From positions 1-5,500 of the forward strand of contig JAIRMK010000082.1 in assembly GCA_031258755.1 (NCBI GenBank): a stretch of DNA of 5,500 bases. The letters are read 5' to 3'. Position 1 is the first letter of the stretch; each line of letters begins with the position of its first letter. This document shows, one piece after another, positions 1-5,500 of this stretch. This DNA is from Prevotellaceae bacterium. GTDB lineage: Bacteria > Bacteroidota > Bacteroidia > Bacteroidales > UBA932. The position numbers and the translations under genes were made by a program. The notes beneath the pieces are model-generated. The model saw only the letters and a list, made by a program, of their open reading frames with translations, made no database searches and was not told where the DNA came from.

Positions 1-30
1 CTCTAAATTGAGAAAACGAACTTGTAGCTT

Positions 31-1914
31 ATGAATAATCAACTACAAAATGCTGCTCCGGAGGAGCAATTCATCGCATCTCCACATGTCGATGAAACTA
101 TGTCGGTGGAACTGCACGAGGACGCCGCCATTCATGAAGAAGAAATGAATGAGGAGCACAGTACATTAAAGTACATCCATCTTGAAAAAGAGGAGTTGCT
201 CGACGTCTTCGGAAAACTGCTCGAAACCCAATCTGTCGAAGTCCTTCGCCGCGAGGCGGAAGCCATCAAATCGGCGTTTTACAAATTTGTGAAGCAGGAA
301 CAAACGAAAACCCAACCGGAAGAAGAAACGGCCGGAGAGCCGCAACCCGCGCCGGACACAGACGGGCAGCCGCAAGACGCCGAAACGGTCACCGACAAAC
401 TGGAGGAACAGTTTAAGGCGCTTTATAACGAATATAAACGCCGGCGTGCCGAGCATAACCAACAACTCGAAACACAAAAGGAGCAAAACCTTATTGTGAA
501 GCAAGGTATTATTGACGAACTCAAAGGCTTGCTTGAAAAACAGGAGGACATCAATCATACGTTTCCCACATTCCGCGAGCTCCAGCAACGATGGCGCGAC
601 ACAGGCCCCGTGCCGATATCGCACACCACCGATTTGTGGAACACGTACCAACATTATGTCGAACTATTTTACGATTACGTAAAAATCAATAATGAACTGC
701 GTGACCTCGACTTTAAGAAAAATCTTGAGGCAAAGACGCTGCTTTGCGAAAAAGCCGAAAAGCTTATTCTTGAATCCAACATTATTACTGCCTTTAATAA
801 ATTACAGAAATACCATGAGGAATGGCGTGAACTCGGCCCCGTAGCCCGCGAATACCGCGAGCAAATGTGGGAACGTTTTAAAGCCGCCACTTCCGCCATC
901 AACAAAAAACATCAGGAATATTTTGAGTCGCAAAAGGAAGAACAGCGAAACAACCTTGAACTCAAACAGCAGTTGTGCATAAAAGCCGAGGAAATAATCC
1001 AGCTTGAGGCCAAAGACAACAAAGTATGGAACGAACATTCCAAGGCGATAGAAGAACTTCAGAAGATGTGGAGAACCATAGGGTTTGCAACCAAGAAGGA
1101 GAACACACGTATTTTTGAACGCTTTCGCGCCGCCTGCGACAAGTTTTACACGGCAAAACGCGACTTTTACACGCAGTTTAAAACCGACATGCAGGAAAAC
1201 CTGCAAAAGAAAACCGCCCTTTGCGAACAAGTGGAAAGCCTTATTGACAGTACGGACTGGAAAAAAACGACCGACAAACTCATCAGTCTGCAAAAGCAAT
1301 GGAAAGAAACAGGCGCCGTACCACGCAAACAGTCCGACGCCATCTGGAAGCGTTTTCGCACGGCCTGTGATACTTTTTTCAACAAAAAGAATGAGCACTT
1401 TTCTACCATAGATTCCGAGTATGTGGAAAATTTACGACAAAAACAGGCTATTATTGCGGAAATTGAGGCTTTCACACCTTCCGGAAATCCTGAGGAGAAC
1501 CTTGCCGCCCTGCAAGATTTTCAACGCCGGTGGACGAATATCGGATTTGTTCCTTTTAAGGAAAAAGAACGCATACAAAACACCTATCGTACGGTCATTG
1601 ACCAACAATTCAAAAACCTGAATATTACCGACAGCCAAAAGAAGATTATGCGTTTTAAATCGCACATCAACGATATAAAAGGCGCCGGTGAAAAAGCCAA
1701 CCGCGTTATCCGCTCCGAACGTGAAAAGCTAATATACAAACTCCGGCAACTCGAATCCGATATTGCCTTGTGGGAAAATAATATCGGCTTTTTCGCCAAA
1801 TCAAAAAATGCCGATACCATGATTGCCGAAGTGAACAATAAAATTGCAAAGGCAAAAGAAGAATTGCATATCATAGAAGAAAAAATTAAATTAATAGAGA
1901 AACAGTACAATTAG
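31..1914 (+). CDS. DUF349 repeat protein, five repeats
   Basis: A 627-residue, soluble, highly charged protein with no signal peptide or membrane segment. The N-terminal ~120 residues are acidic and rich in E, Q and P, probably disordered. The rest carries five DUF349 repeats, each with an LQ..W...G core followed by an aromatic/basic helix (for example WKRFRTACDTFF). The core Trp/Gly pairs are W188/G192, W265/G269, W347/G351, W424/G428 and W501/G505, a spacing of 77-82 residues that matches the usual DUF349 unit. Residues ~550-627 look like a coiled coil. The molecular role of DUF349 proteins is poorly defined, so no function is assigned. The ATG at 31 is chosen because the acidic leader follows it directly; no strong Shine-Dalgarno precedes it, as is normal in Bacteroidetes. 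Its stop is 4 nt before yidC, which suggests co-transcription. Its promoter lies outside or in the first 30 bases and was not recognised. Confidence 0.9.
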   Translation: MNNQLQNAAPEEQFIASPHVDETMSVELHEDAAIHEEEMNEEHSTLKYIHLEKEELLDVFGKLLETQSVEVLRREAEAIKSAFYKFVKQEQTKTQPEEETAGEPQPAPDTDGQPQDAETVTDKLEEQFKALYNEYKRRRAEHNQQLETQKEQNLIVKQGIIDELKGLLEKQEDINHTFPTFRELQQRWRDTGPVPISHTTDLWNTYQHYVELFYDYVKINNELRDLDFKKNLEAKTLLCEKAEKLILESNIITAFNKLQKYHEEWRELGPVAREYREQMWERFKAATSAINKKHQEYFESQKEEQRNNLELKQQLCIKAEEIIQLEAKDNKVWNEHSKAIEELQKMWRTIGFATKKENTRIFERFRAACDKFYTAKRDFYTQFKTDMQENLQKKTALCEQVESLIDSTDWKKTTDKLISLQKQWKETGAVPRKQSDAIWKRFRTACDTFFNKKNEHFSTIDSEYVENLRQKQAIIAEIEAFTPSGNPEENLAALQDFQRRWTNIGFVPFKEKERIQNTYRTVIDQQFKNLNITDSQKKIMRFKSHINDIKGAGEKANRVIRSEREKLIYKLRQLESDIALWENNIGFFAKSKNADTMIAEVNNKIAKAKEELHIIEEKIKLIEKQYN

Positions 1915-1918
1915 CCCT

Positions 1919-3799
1919 ATGAATAAGAATACAATTACAGGATTTGCCTTAATAGGCGCCATCATTATAATTTTCACGTGGTATAATTCCAAAAATATGG
2001 AAGCGCAACGCAAGTTGCAGTTCCAGCGCGACTCTATTGCACAGGTCGAACAAATCCGCCTGCATCAACAGCAGGCGCTCGACGACGCGGCAACCAGGCA
2101 AGAGTCACCGGCACAAACACAGGAGCCTGCGGTTAAAGCACAACCTTCCACGTTAGGCGCAGTCCTCGATGCAGCCACTACAGGCGAAGAACAATTCTTC
2201 CACCTCGAGAACAACCTGCTGTCGCTTACGTTCACCAACAAGGGCGGACGCATAGCGGCAGTGACCATAAAAAATTATCACACTTACGACAGCTTGCCTG
2301 TTGTTCTTTTCGGCGGTAAAGAAAATGCGTTCGCCTTACAGTTTTTTACGAACCAGCAACTTTCCACTTCTTCTTTTCTCTTTACGCCGGTCAGTGTGCC
2401 GGCCAAGACGGCGCTCACCGAAAGCGATTCGCTGGCGCAGCTTGTCATGCGCCTTTCAATTGCCGACGACGCGTACATAGATTATATTTACACCCTGCGC
2501 CACAACAGCTATAAAGTCAATCTCAGCATCAAACTGGTGGGCATGGACAAGCATATCCCAAGAAATGCCACCAATCTCGACCTTTACTGGTCGGCCGACA
2601 TCCGCAGGCAGGAGCAAAATTTCTCAAACGAGAATAATTACTCTACCGTAGTATATAAGTATCCGGGGGAGGCAAATACGGAGGAACTCCGGTCGCGTGC
2701 CGAAGGCGACCAAACCAAAATTCCTACCAAAGTGGAATGGATTGCGTTCAAAGACCAGTTTTTTTCCGCTATTCTGGTGGCGCCCGAGAATTTTACCCAA
2801 GCCGATGTGGCATACAAGAGTTATACGGAAAATCATCCCGACCGGATGCTCATGCATTGTGAGGCCTCCATGCAATTGGCCTACAACAGCCACAGCGAAC
2901 AAACCATCCCGCTTGAATTTTACTTCACCACCAACCAATACAAAACCTTAAAGGACCAAGGCCATGAATTTGAGAAGCTGGTGTCGCTCGGCTGGTGGAT
3001 TATGGGATACATCAACCGGTGGTTCATCATTCCTGTATTCGACTTTCTGAATGGTTTTATTGCCAATTACGGTATCATTATTCTTATCCTCACGTTGCTG
3101 ATTAAAATCATTCTGCTGCCGCTTACGCAGCGGTCGCATGTGTCGTCCGCCAAGATGAAAGTGTTGCAGCCGGAGGTGAGTAAGATTAACGAGAAATATC
3201 CCAAGCGGGAAGACGCCATGAAGAAGCAGCAGGAAATTATGGCGCTGTACAAAAAAACCGGCGTAAGCATGATGGGGGGCTGCCTCCCGATGCTCTTGCA
3301 AATGCCGATACTCATCGCCATGTTTAACTTTTTCCCGGCTTCGTTTGAATTGCGCCAGAAAAGTTTCCTGTGGGCGCACGACCTCAGCACGTATGACTCT
3401 ATCCTCGAACTGCCTTTCAACATTCCGTTTTACGGCAGTCACATCAGCCTTTTCGTGCTGCTGATGGCGGTATCGCTATTCTTCTATTCCAGAGTAACCT
3501 TGTCGCAAACCGCCTCGAATAACCAGATGCCGGGCATGAAATTTATGCAACTGTATCTCATGCCCATCCTCATGCTCGTAATGTTTAACAGCTATTCCAG
3601 CGGGTTAAGCTATTATTTTATGCTGTCCAATTTCATTACTATCGGGCAGACGTGGGTAATCCGCAAATGGTTTGTAGATGAAGAAGAATTATTGCGCAAG
3701 ATGAAAGCGCGCGCCGCACAGCCGGTGAAGAAATCGAAGTTCCAACAGCGGCTCGAAGAGGCCGCCCGCGCCCAGCAACAGCGCAACAGAAAAAGATAA
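1919..3799 (+). CDS. yidC: Membrane protein insertase YidC
   Basis: YidC/Oxa1/Alb3 insertase, which inserts and folds inner-membrane proteins alone or with SecYEG. The product has 626 residues, normal for Bacteroidetes YidC. Visible layout: N-terminal membrane anchor at ~5-22; a Q/A-rich linker to ~80; the large periplasmic P1 domain at ~90-350; then the conserved membrane core. The core includes a helix at ~380-403 ending in LLPLTQRS, the cytoplasmic hairpin with SSAKMKVLQPEV and KINEKYP (409-428), the signature GGCLPMLLQMP (453-463), and further helices at ~508-524, ~541-556 and ~560-580. The last ~35 residues are strongly basic (ending QQQRNRKR), as in YidC tails that contact the ribosome. 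At the position of the hydrophilic-groove arginine (E. coli R366) there is a lysine, K396, which keeps the positive charge. The ATG lies 4 nt after the DUF349 stop and 5 nt separate the yidC stop from the next gene, so an operon is likely. Confidence 0.97.
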   Translation: MNKNTITGFALIGAIIIIFTWYNSKNMEAQRKLQFQRDSIAQVEQIRLHQQQALDDAATRQESPAQTQEPAVKAQPSTLGAVLDAATTGEEQFFHLENNLLSLTFTNKGGRIAAVTIKNYHTYDSLPVVLFGGKENAFALQFFTNQQLSTSSFLFTPVSVPAKTALTESDSLAQLVMRLSIADDAYIDYIYTLRHNSYKVNLSIKLVGMDKHIPRNATNLDLYWSADIRRQEQNFSNENNYSTVVYKYPGEANTEELRSRAEGDQTKIPTKVEWIAFKDQFFSAILVAPENFTQADVAYKSYTENHPDRMLMHCEASMQLAYNSHSEQTIPLEFYFTTNQYKTLKDQGHEFEKLVSLGWWIMGYINRWFIIPVFDFLNGFIANYGIIILILTLLIKIILLPLTQRSHVSSAKMKVLQPEVSKINEKYPKREDAMKKQQEIMALYKKTGVSMMGGCLPMLLQMPILIAMFNFFPASFELRQKSFLWAHDLSTYDSILELPFNIPFYGSHISLFVLLMAVSLFFYSRVTLSQTASNNQMPGMKFMQLYLMPILMLVMFNSYSSGLSYYFMLSNFITIGQTWVIRKWFVDEEELLRKMKARAAQPVKKSKFQQRLEEAARAQQQRNRKR

Positions 3800-3804
3800 A
3801 CGCT

Positions 3805-4470
3805 TTGCCTGCCATTGCCCGACATATTCAACAAATCAAAGACACGTTACCTTCCGGCGTACGGTTGGTAGCCGTATCGAAGACACATCCGGCGAGCCTT
3901 GTGCAGGAAGCCTACGAGGCCGGCCAGCGTATTTTCGGCGAAAGCCGGCCGCAGGAATTAACGCAAAAAGCTGCACACTTGCCGTCCGACATTGAATGGC
4001 ATTTTATCGGGCATCTTCAAACCAATAAGGTGAAACAAGTAGTGGGCCTTGCCCGCCTTATCCATGCCGTGGACAGCGAACGGCTGCTGCTCGAAATCGA
4101 AAAGGAAGCGGCGAAACGTGCGCTGCATGTGGCATGTTTGTTGCAGGTGCATATTGCCGCCGAAGAAGCCAAATTCGGCTTTTCGCCGGACGAGTTACAC
4201 CATTTATTTGCGCAAATTTTTTTCAGTAAAACGCCACACGTGCAGTTGGCCGGCCTCATGGGCATGGCCACCAACACCGACGACCACAAGCAAGTAAGCC
4301 GCGAATTTCGCGGCCTCAAACACTTGTTCGACCAAATAAAACAAACTTACTTCGCCGGTGAGGCATCATTCTGTGAACTGTCTATGGGCATGAGCGGCGA
4401 TTACCGCCTTGCCATTGACGAAGGCAGCACGTTAGTCCGTATCGGCACGGCTATTTTCGGGGAGCGGTAG
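3805..4470 (+). CDS. yggS: YggS/PROSC family PLP-homeostasis protein
   Basis: Pyridoxal-phosphate-binding protein of the YggS/YlmE/PROSC (COG0325) family. It has an alanine-racemase-like TIM barrel fold; the family has no firmly established enzyme activity and is linked to vitamin B6 and amino-acid homeostasis. The 221 residues match the family length. Motifs seen: VAVSKTHP with the PLP lysine K26; RIFGESRPQEL (42-52); WHFIGHLQTNK (65-75); LLQVHIAAEEAKFGF (112-126); and the phosphate-binding end SMGMSGDY (193-200) and VRIGTAIFG (211-219). The start is a TTG, 5 nt after the yidC stop. No ATG or GTG lies nearby in frame, the first internal ATG codon is at about residue 152, and family alignment places the N-terminus about here (~25 residues before the PLP lysine). 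Weak translation or coupling to yidC is plausible. Its stop touches a small hairpin. Confidence 0.94.
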   Translation: MPAIARHIQQIKDTLPSGVRLVAVSKTHPASLVQEAYEAGQRIFGESRPQELTQKAAHLPSDIEWHFIGHLQTNKVKQVVGLARLIHAVDSERLLLEIEKEAAKRALHVACLLQVHIAAEEAKFGFSPDELHHLFAQIFFSKTPHVQLAGLMGMATNTDDHKQVSREFRGLKHLFDQIKQTYFAGEASFCELSMGMSGDYRLAIDEGSTLVRIGTAIFGER

Positions 4471-4487
4471 CGCATGGTATGCGTTTA
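4469..4487 (+). terminator. Weak hairpin at the yggS stop, possible terminator
   Basis: CGCAT (4471-4475) pairs with ATGCG (4479-4483) around a GGT loop. One G·T and one A-T pair could extend the stem outwards into the yggS stop codon, and TTTA follows. The stem is short and the T-run poor, so this is at best a weak terminator. It is listed because it is the only hairpin directly at the end of the three-gene group. Confidence 0.25.
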
Positions 4488-4500
4488 CGTGTGTGGGGTG

Positions 4501-4642
4501 TCGTTTCTACCGAGCGGTACGAAGCTCTCCGGGTTGCGTGTCGCTACGCGCCTTACCCTCATCCCCGCCATCCGCAGGTCGATGACCTGCGGTTATGAAA
4601 GTCGCGTCCCTCCGGGCAACAAACGCCATATCGTACTTCATT
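4501..4642. repeat. Palindrome-rich block, probable dispersed intergenic repeat
   Basis: A GC-rich stretch that codes for nothing I recognise and holds several nested inverted repeats. TACCG/CGGTA lies at 4508-4519. GGGT/ACCC encloses GCGT/ACGC at 4531-4558. A perfect 9-bp hairpin lies at 4572-4592. Only one frame is open across it (ATG at 4474, stop at 4642-4644, 56 residues, including GLRVATRL, RRSMTCGYESR and VPPGNKR). From memory, peptides of this type appear as spurious translations of short repeats scattered between genes in Bacteroidales. That recollection is unverified, so the call of a dispersed repeat is inference; the palindromes are seen directly. Confidence 0.45.
4572..4592. repeat. 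Perfect 9-bp hairpin
   Basis: CCGCAGGTC (4572-4580) and its exact reverse complement GACCTGCGG (4584-4592) are separated by GAT. The stem is GC-rich and would be stable in RNA or single-stranded DNA. No T-run follows on either strand (TTATGAAA on the + side), so a simple intrinsic terminator is unlikely. It sits inside the block 4501-4642 and may be the core of that repeat. Transcripts arriving from either side would pass through it. Confidence 0.7.
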
Positions 4643-4665
4643 AATCACTATGTCATTAATCACTA
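4639..4665. repeat. Two copies of a 12-bp AT-rich direct repeat
   Basis: CATTAATCACTA occurs at 4639-4650 and again at 4654-4665, a 15-bp period. A degenerate echo (ATTATTCATTG) follows at 4669-4679. It borders the palindromic block on its left and the 23-bp array on its right. No function is evident; it may be simple slippage expansion. Confidence 0.6.
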
Positions 4666-4685
4666 ACCATTATTCATTGTTTAGC

Positions 4686-4800
4686 GTAGGGTGACTACGA
4701 AGAGCGTCGCAGGGTGTCTACGAAGGGCGTCGTAGAGTGGCTACGAAGGACGTCGTAGAGTGGCTACGAAGGGCGTCGCAGGGTGTCTACGAAGGACGTT
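4686..4800. repeat. Five tandem copies of a 23-bp repeat
   Basis: Five back-to-back units at 4686-4708, 4709-4731, 4732-4754, 4755-4777 and 4778-4800. The consensus is GYAGRGTGNC for the first ten bases and TACGAAGRRCGTY for the last thirteen. Units 2 and 5 share GCAGGGTGTC, units 3 and 4 share GTAGAGTGGC, and unit 1 is intermediate. The period is not a multiple of three, so it is not a coding repeat. Across unit boundaries CTACGA pairs with TCGTAG over a 6-nt loop: perfectly at 4718-4735 and 4741-4758, and with one mismatch at 4695-4712 and 4764-4781. Substitutions fall at only a few positions in the unit. There are no unique spacers, so it is not CRISPR. Confidence 0.9.
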
Positions 4801-4857
4801 CTCCCGTTGACCGTATGAGTTGTGTGTTGTCACTGGCTTCCTGTTGTTGGCCGGTTC

Positions 4858-4890
4858 TTAGTTCTTATTCGAAAAGTTTTTGTAATTTTG
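4858..4890 (+). promoter_or_regulatory. Bacteroidetes-type promoter of the ATPase remnant
   Basis: TAATTTTG at 4883-4890 fits the Bacteroidetes -7 element TAnnTTTG exactly. At the expected distance upstream the TTTG-like -33 box is degenerate (TTAG at 4858-4861, 21-nt spacer). Transcription would begin at about 4897, some 40 nt before the ATG at 4939. This is a sequence match only; activity is not shown. Confidence 0.5.
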
Positions 4891-4893
4891 CAT

Positions 4894-4929
4894 TTCCGAA
4901 AAGTATATAAAAACTGAAAGTTTTCGGAA
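4894..4929. promoter_or_regulatory. 9-bp inverted repeat in the leader, possible operator or RNA hairpin
   Basis: TTCCGAAAA (4894-4902) and its exact reverse complement TTTTCGGAA (4921-4929) lie 18 nt apart, between the -7 element and the ATG at 4939. A related half-site, TTCGAAAAGT, lies at 4868-4877 on the other side of the -7 box, echoing TTCCGAAAAGT at 4894-4904. Flanking of the promoter by like half-sites suggests a binding site for a regulator or for the lost gene product. A leader hairpin is an alternative. The repeat is seen; the role is inference. Confidence 0.5.
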
Positions 4930-4938
4930 TTTCATCGT

Positions 4939-5025
4939 ATGATTAAAAGAGAAACTTATTTATCGCGTTTAAGAGCGCTGAAAGATGTTCAGATAATCAA
5001 AGTTATAACGGGAGTTTGTTGTTCA
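4939..5025 (+). pseudogene. 5' fragment of an AAA/DUF4143-type ATPase gene, cut off in Walker A
   Basis: The first ~29 codons read MIKRETYLSRLRALKDVQ then IIKVITGVCCS. This resembles the N-terminus of the Bacteroidales AAA ATPases with a C-terminal DUF4143 domain, which open MI.RE.YL..IR then IKVITGIRR.GKS. The intact proteins run to roughly 400 residues. Here the match stops within Walker A (G25 at 5011-5013): the GKS is missing and the next codons are antisense to the FKBP gene. The two cysteines (TGT TGT) sit where the family has two arginines; CGT to TGT changes would explain both, so the remnant may extend to 5022-5025. The frame stays open to 5400 only because it reads FKBP backwards. 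The gene's own promoter-like element remains upstream. The family assignment rests on a short stretch recognised from memory. Confidence 0.7.
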
Positions 5026-5500
5026 CGGCTTCCCGATATGTTCCACCTTAATGTAAAAACGCAACATGGAGTAGGGTTGTATCTGTCCGCTGGTGGTGGC
5101 TTGATAGCCGTAGTCGGACGAGAAAAAGACGACCGCCTCCTCCCCTTCTTTCATCTGTTTCAACGCGTATGCAAAGCCCTGCACCACGTCCATATCCGAA
5201 ACGTCTTCTTTCATTATTACGGTAAGCGCATCGTAGGTGGCTGTTTTGTCGAAATTTTTCTTATAACGCGCTTGTGCGGTATCACGGATGTTGGTATCAA
5301 ACACAAAATCATCGAGCAAATAGCCCACATAGCGGACTATTACCGTATCCTCGGCAGCGGGCAAGTCGCCAACAATGTCCGGACTGCCCTCATTCAATGA
5401 TTTAAAATATATGCTATCTACTATAATAGCCGTGGCGCCGGGATAGTGAGCCGTTTTATATTTCGCCAGTGAATCAACCTGGAACTGTGCTATGTCAGGC
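5023..5500 (-). CDS. FKBP-type peptidyl-prolyl cis-trans isomerase, 5' end outside the window
   Basis: The frame is open from the right edge to a TGA at 5023-5025, giving 158 visible C-terminal residues; the true start lies beyond 5500. A TTG at 5395-5397 is not taken as the start because coding continues upstream (DIAQFQVDSLAKYK, YPGATAIIVDSIYF). The C-terminal ~105 residues are an FKBP domain: VRYVGYLLDDFVFDTN (visible residues 55-70), VVQGFAYALKQMKEGEEAV (105-123), SSDYGYQ (127-133) and QPYSMLRFYIKVEHI (141-155). By alignment to FKBP12, Y26, F36, D37, Y82 and F99 are kept as Y57, F67, D68, Y132 and F148, and W59 is replaced by F109. An insert of some 20 residues lies between FDTN and the VVQG helix. 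Proline isomerase activity is therefore plausible. In Bacteroidales such proteins are often exported lipoproteins, but the N-terminus that would show this is absent. The gene is convergent with the three genes on the left. Confidence 0.88.
   Translation of the reverse strand, partial: PDIAQFQVDSLAKYKTAHYPGATAIIVDSIYFKSLNEGSPDIVGDLPAAEDTVIVRYVGYLLDDFVFDTNIRDTAQARYKKNFDKTATYDALTVIMKEDVSDMDVVQGFAYALKQMKEGEEAVVFFSSDYGYQATTSGQIQPYSMLRFYIKVEHIGKP

Noticed and set aside
802..1398. Long antisense frames within the DUF349 gene, and similar ones within yidC (for example 2948-3442)
   Set aside because: They lie fully inside well-supported genes, show no recognisable domains and have the low-complexity composition of shadow frames.
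4462..4519. GAGCGGTA direct repeat (4462-4469 and 4512-4519) as a target-site duplication
   Set aside because: The first copy is part of the conserved yggS C-terminus and the interval shows no element ends, so chance is more likely.
4572..4592. Intrinsic terminator
   Set aside because: The stem is strong, but no T-run follows on either strand.
4474..4644. Small 56-residue gene after yggS
   Set aside because: It starts 3 nt after the yggS stop and spans palindromes, with composition unlike its neighbours. It is more likely the translation of a repeat.
4686..4800. CRISPR array
   Set aside because: The units are directly abutting with no unique spacers, and no cas gene is present.
5023..5397. 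FKBP starting at the TTG at 5395-5397
   Set aside because: The frame is open to the window edge and the upstream codons read as normal protein, so the real start lies outside.
4939..5400. A 153-residue + strand gene
   Set aside because: Only the first 26-29 codons resemble a protein family. The rest is the exact antisense of a convincing FKBP coding region, so the frame is a chimera and not a gene.

Overview
The window looks like chromosomal DNA from a member of the Bacteroidetes, most likely Bacteroidales. The reasons are a long YidC with a large periplasmic insert, a DUF349 protein of the kind common in that phylum, little Shine-Dalgarno sequence before the genes, a TAnnTTTG-type promoter element at 4883-4890, and an FKBP-type isomerase of the Bacteroidales sort. 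The species cannot be named from what is visible.

Layout. Positions 31-4470 hold three genes on the + strand with almost no space between them: a five-repeat DUF349 protein (31-1914), the membrane protein insertase YidC (1919-3799, 4 nt after the first stop) and a YggS/PROSC-type PLP-binding protein (3805-4470, TTG start, 5 nt after the yidC stop). The spacing suggests one transcript. The shared theme is housekeeping: membrane protein biogenesis, PLP homeostasis and a DUF349 protein of uncertain role. At the right edge (5023-5500, - strand) is the 3' part of an FKBP-type peptidyl-prolyl isomerase gene that runs off the window and converges on the first three genes.

The 550 bases between the convergent genes (4471-5022) hold no intact gene but a lot of structure. 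From left to right these are: a hairpin touching the yggS stop; a GC-rich, palindrome-rich block (about 4501-4642) that looks like a dispersed repeat; a 12-bp sequence repeated with a 15-bp period; an array of five 23-bp tandem repeats (4686-4800) that can form hairpins across unit boundaries; a Bacteroidetes-type promoter overlapped by a perfect 9-bp inverted repeat; and the first 26-29 codons of a Bacteroidales AAA/DUF4143-type ATPase gene, cut off inside its Walker A motif where it meets the end of the FKBP gene. The open frame 4939-5400 is therefore a chimera: a true ATPase N-terminus followed by antisense reading of FKBP.

I see no clear evidence of a new defence or mobile system. The points most worth a second look are the 23-bp array and the ATPase remnant, whose promoter now points antisense into the FKBP gene. 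No tRNA, rRNA, CRISPR array or insertion sequence was recognised.
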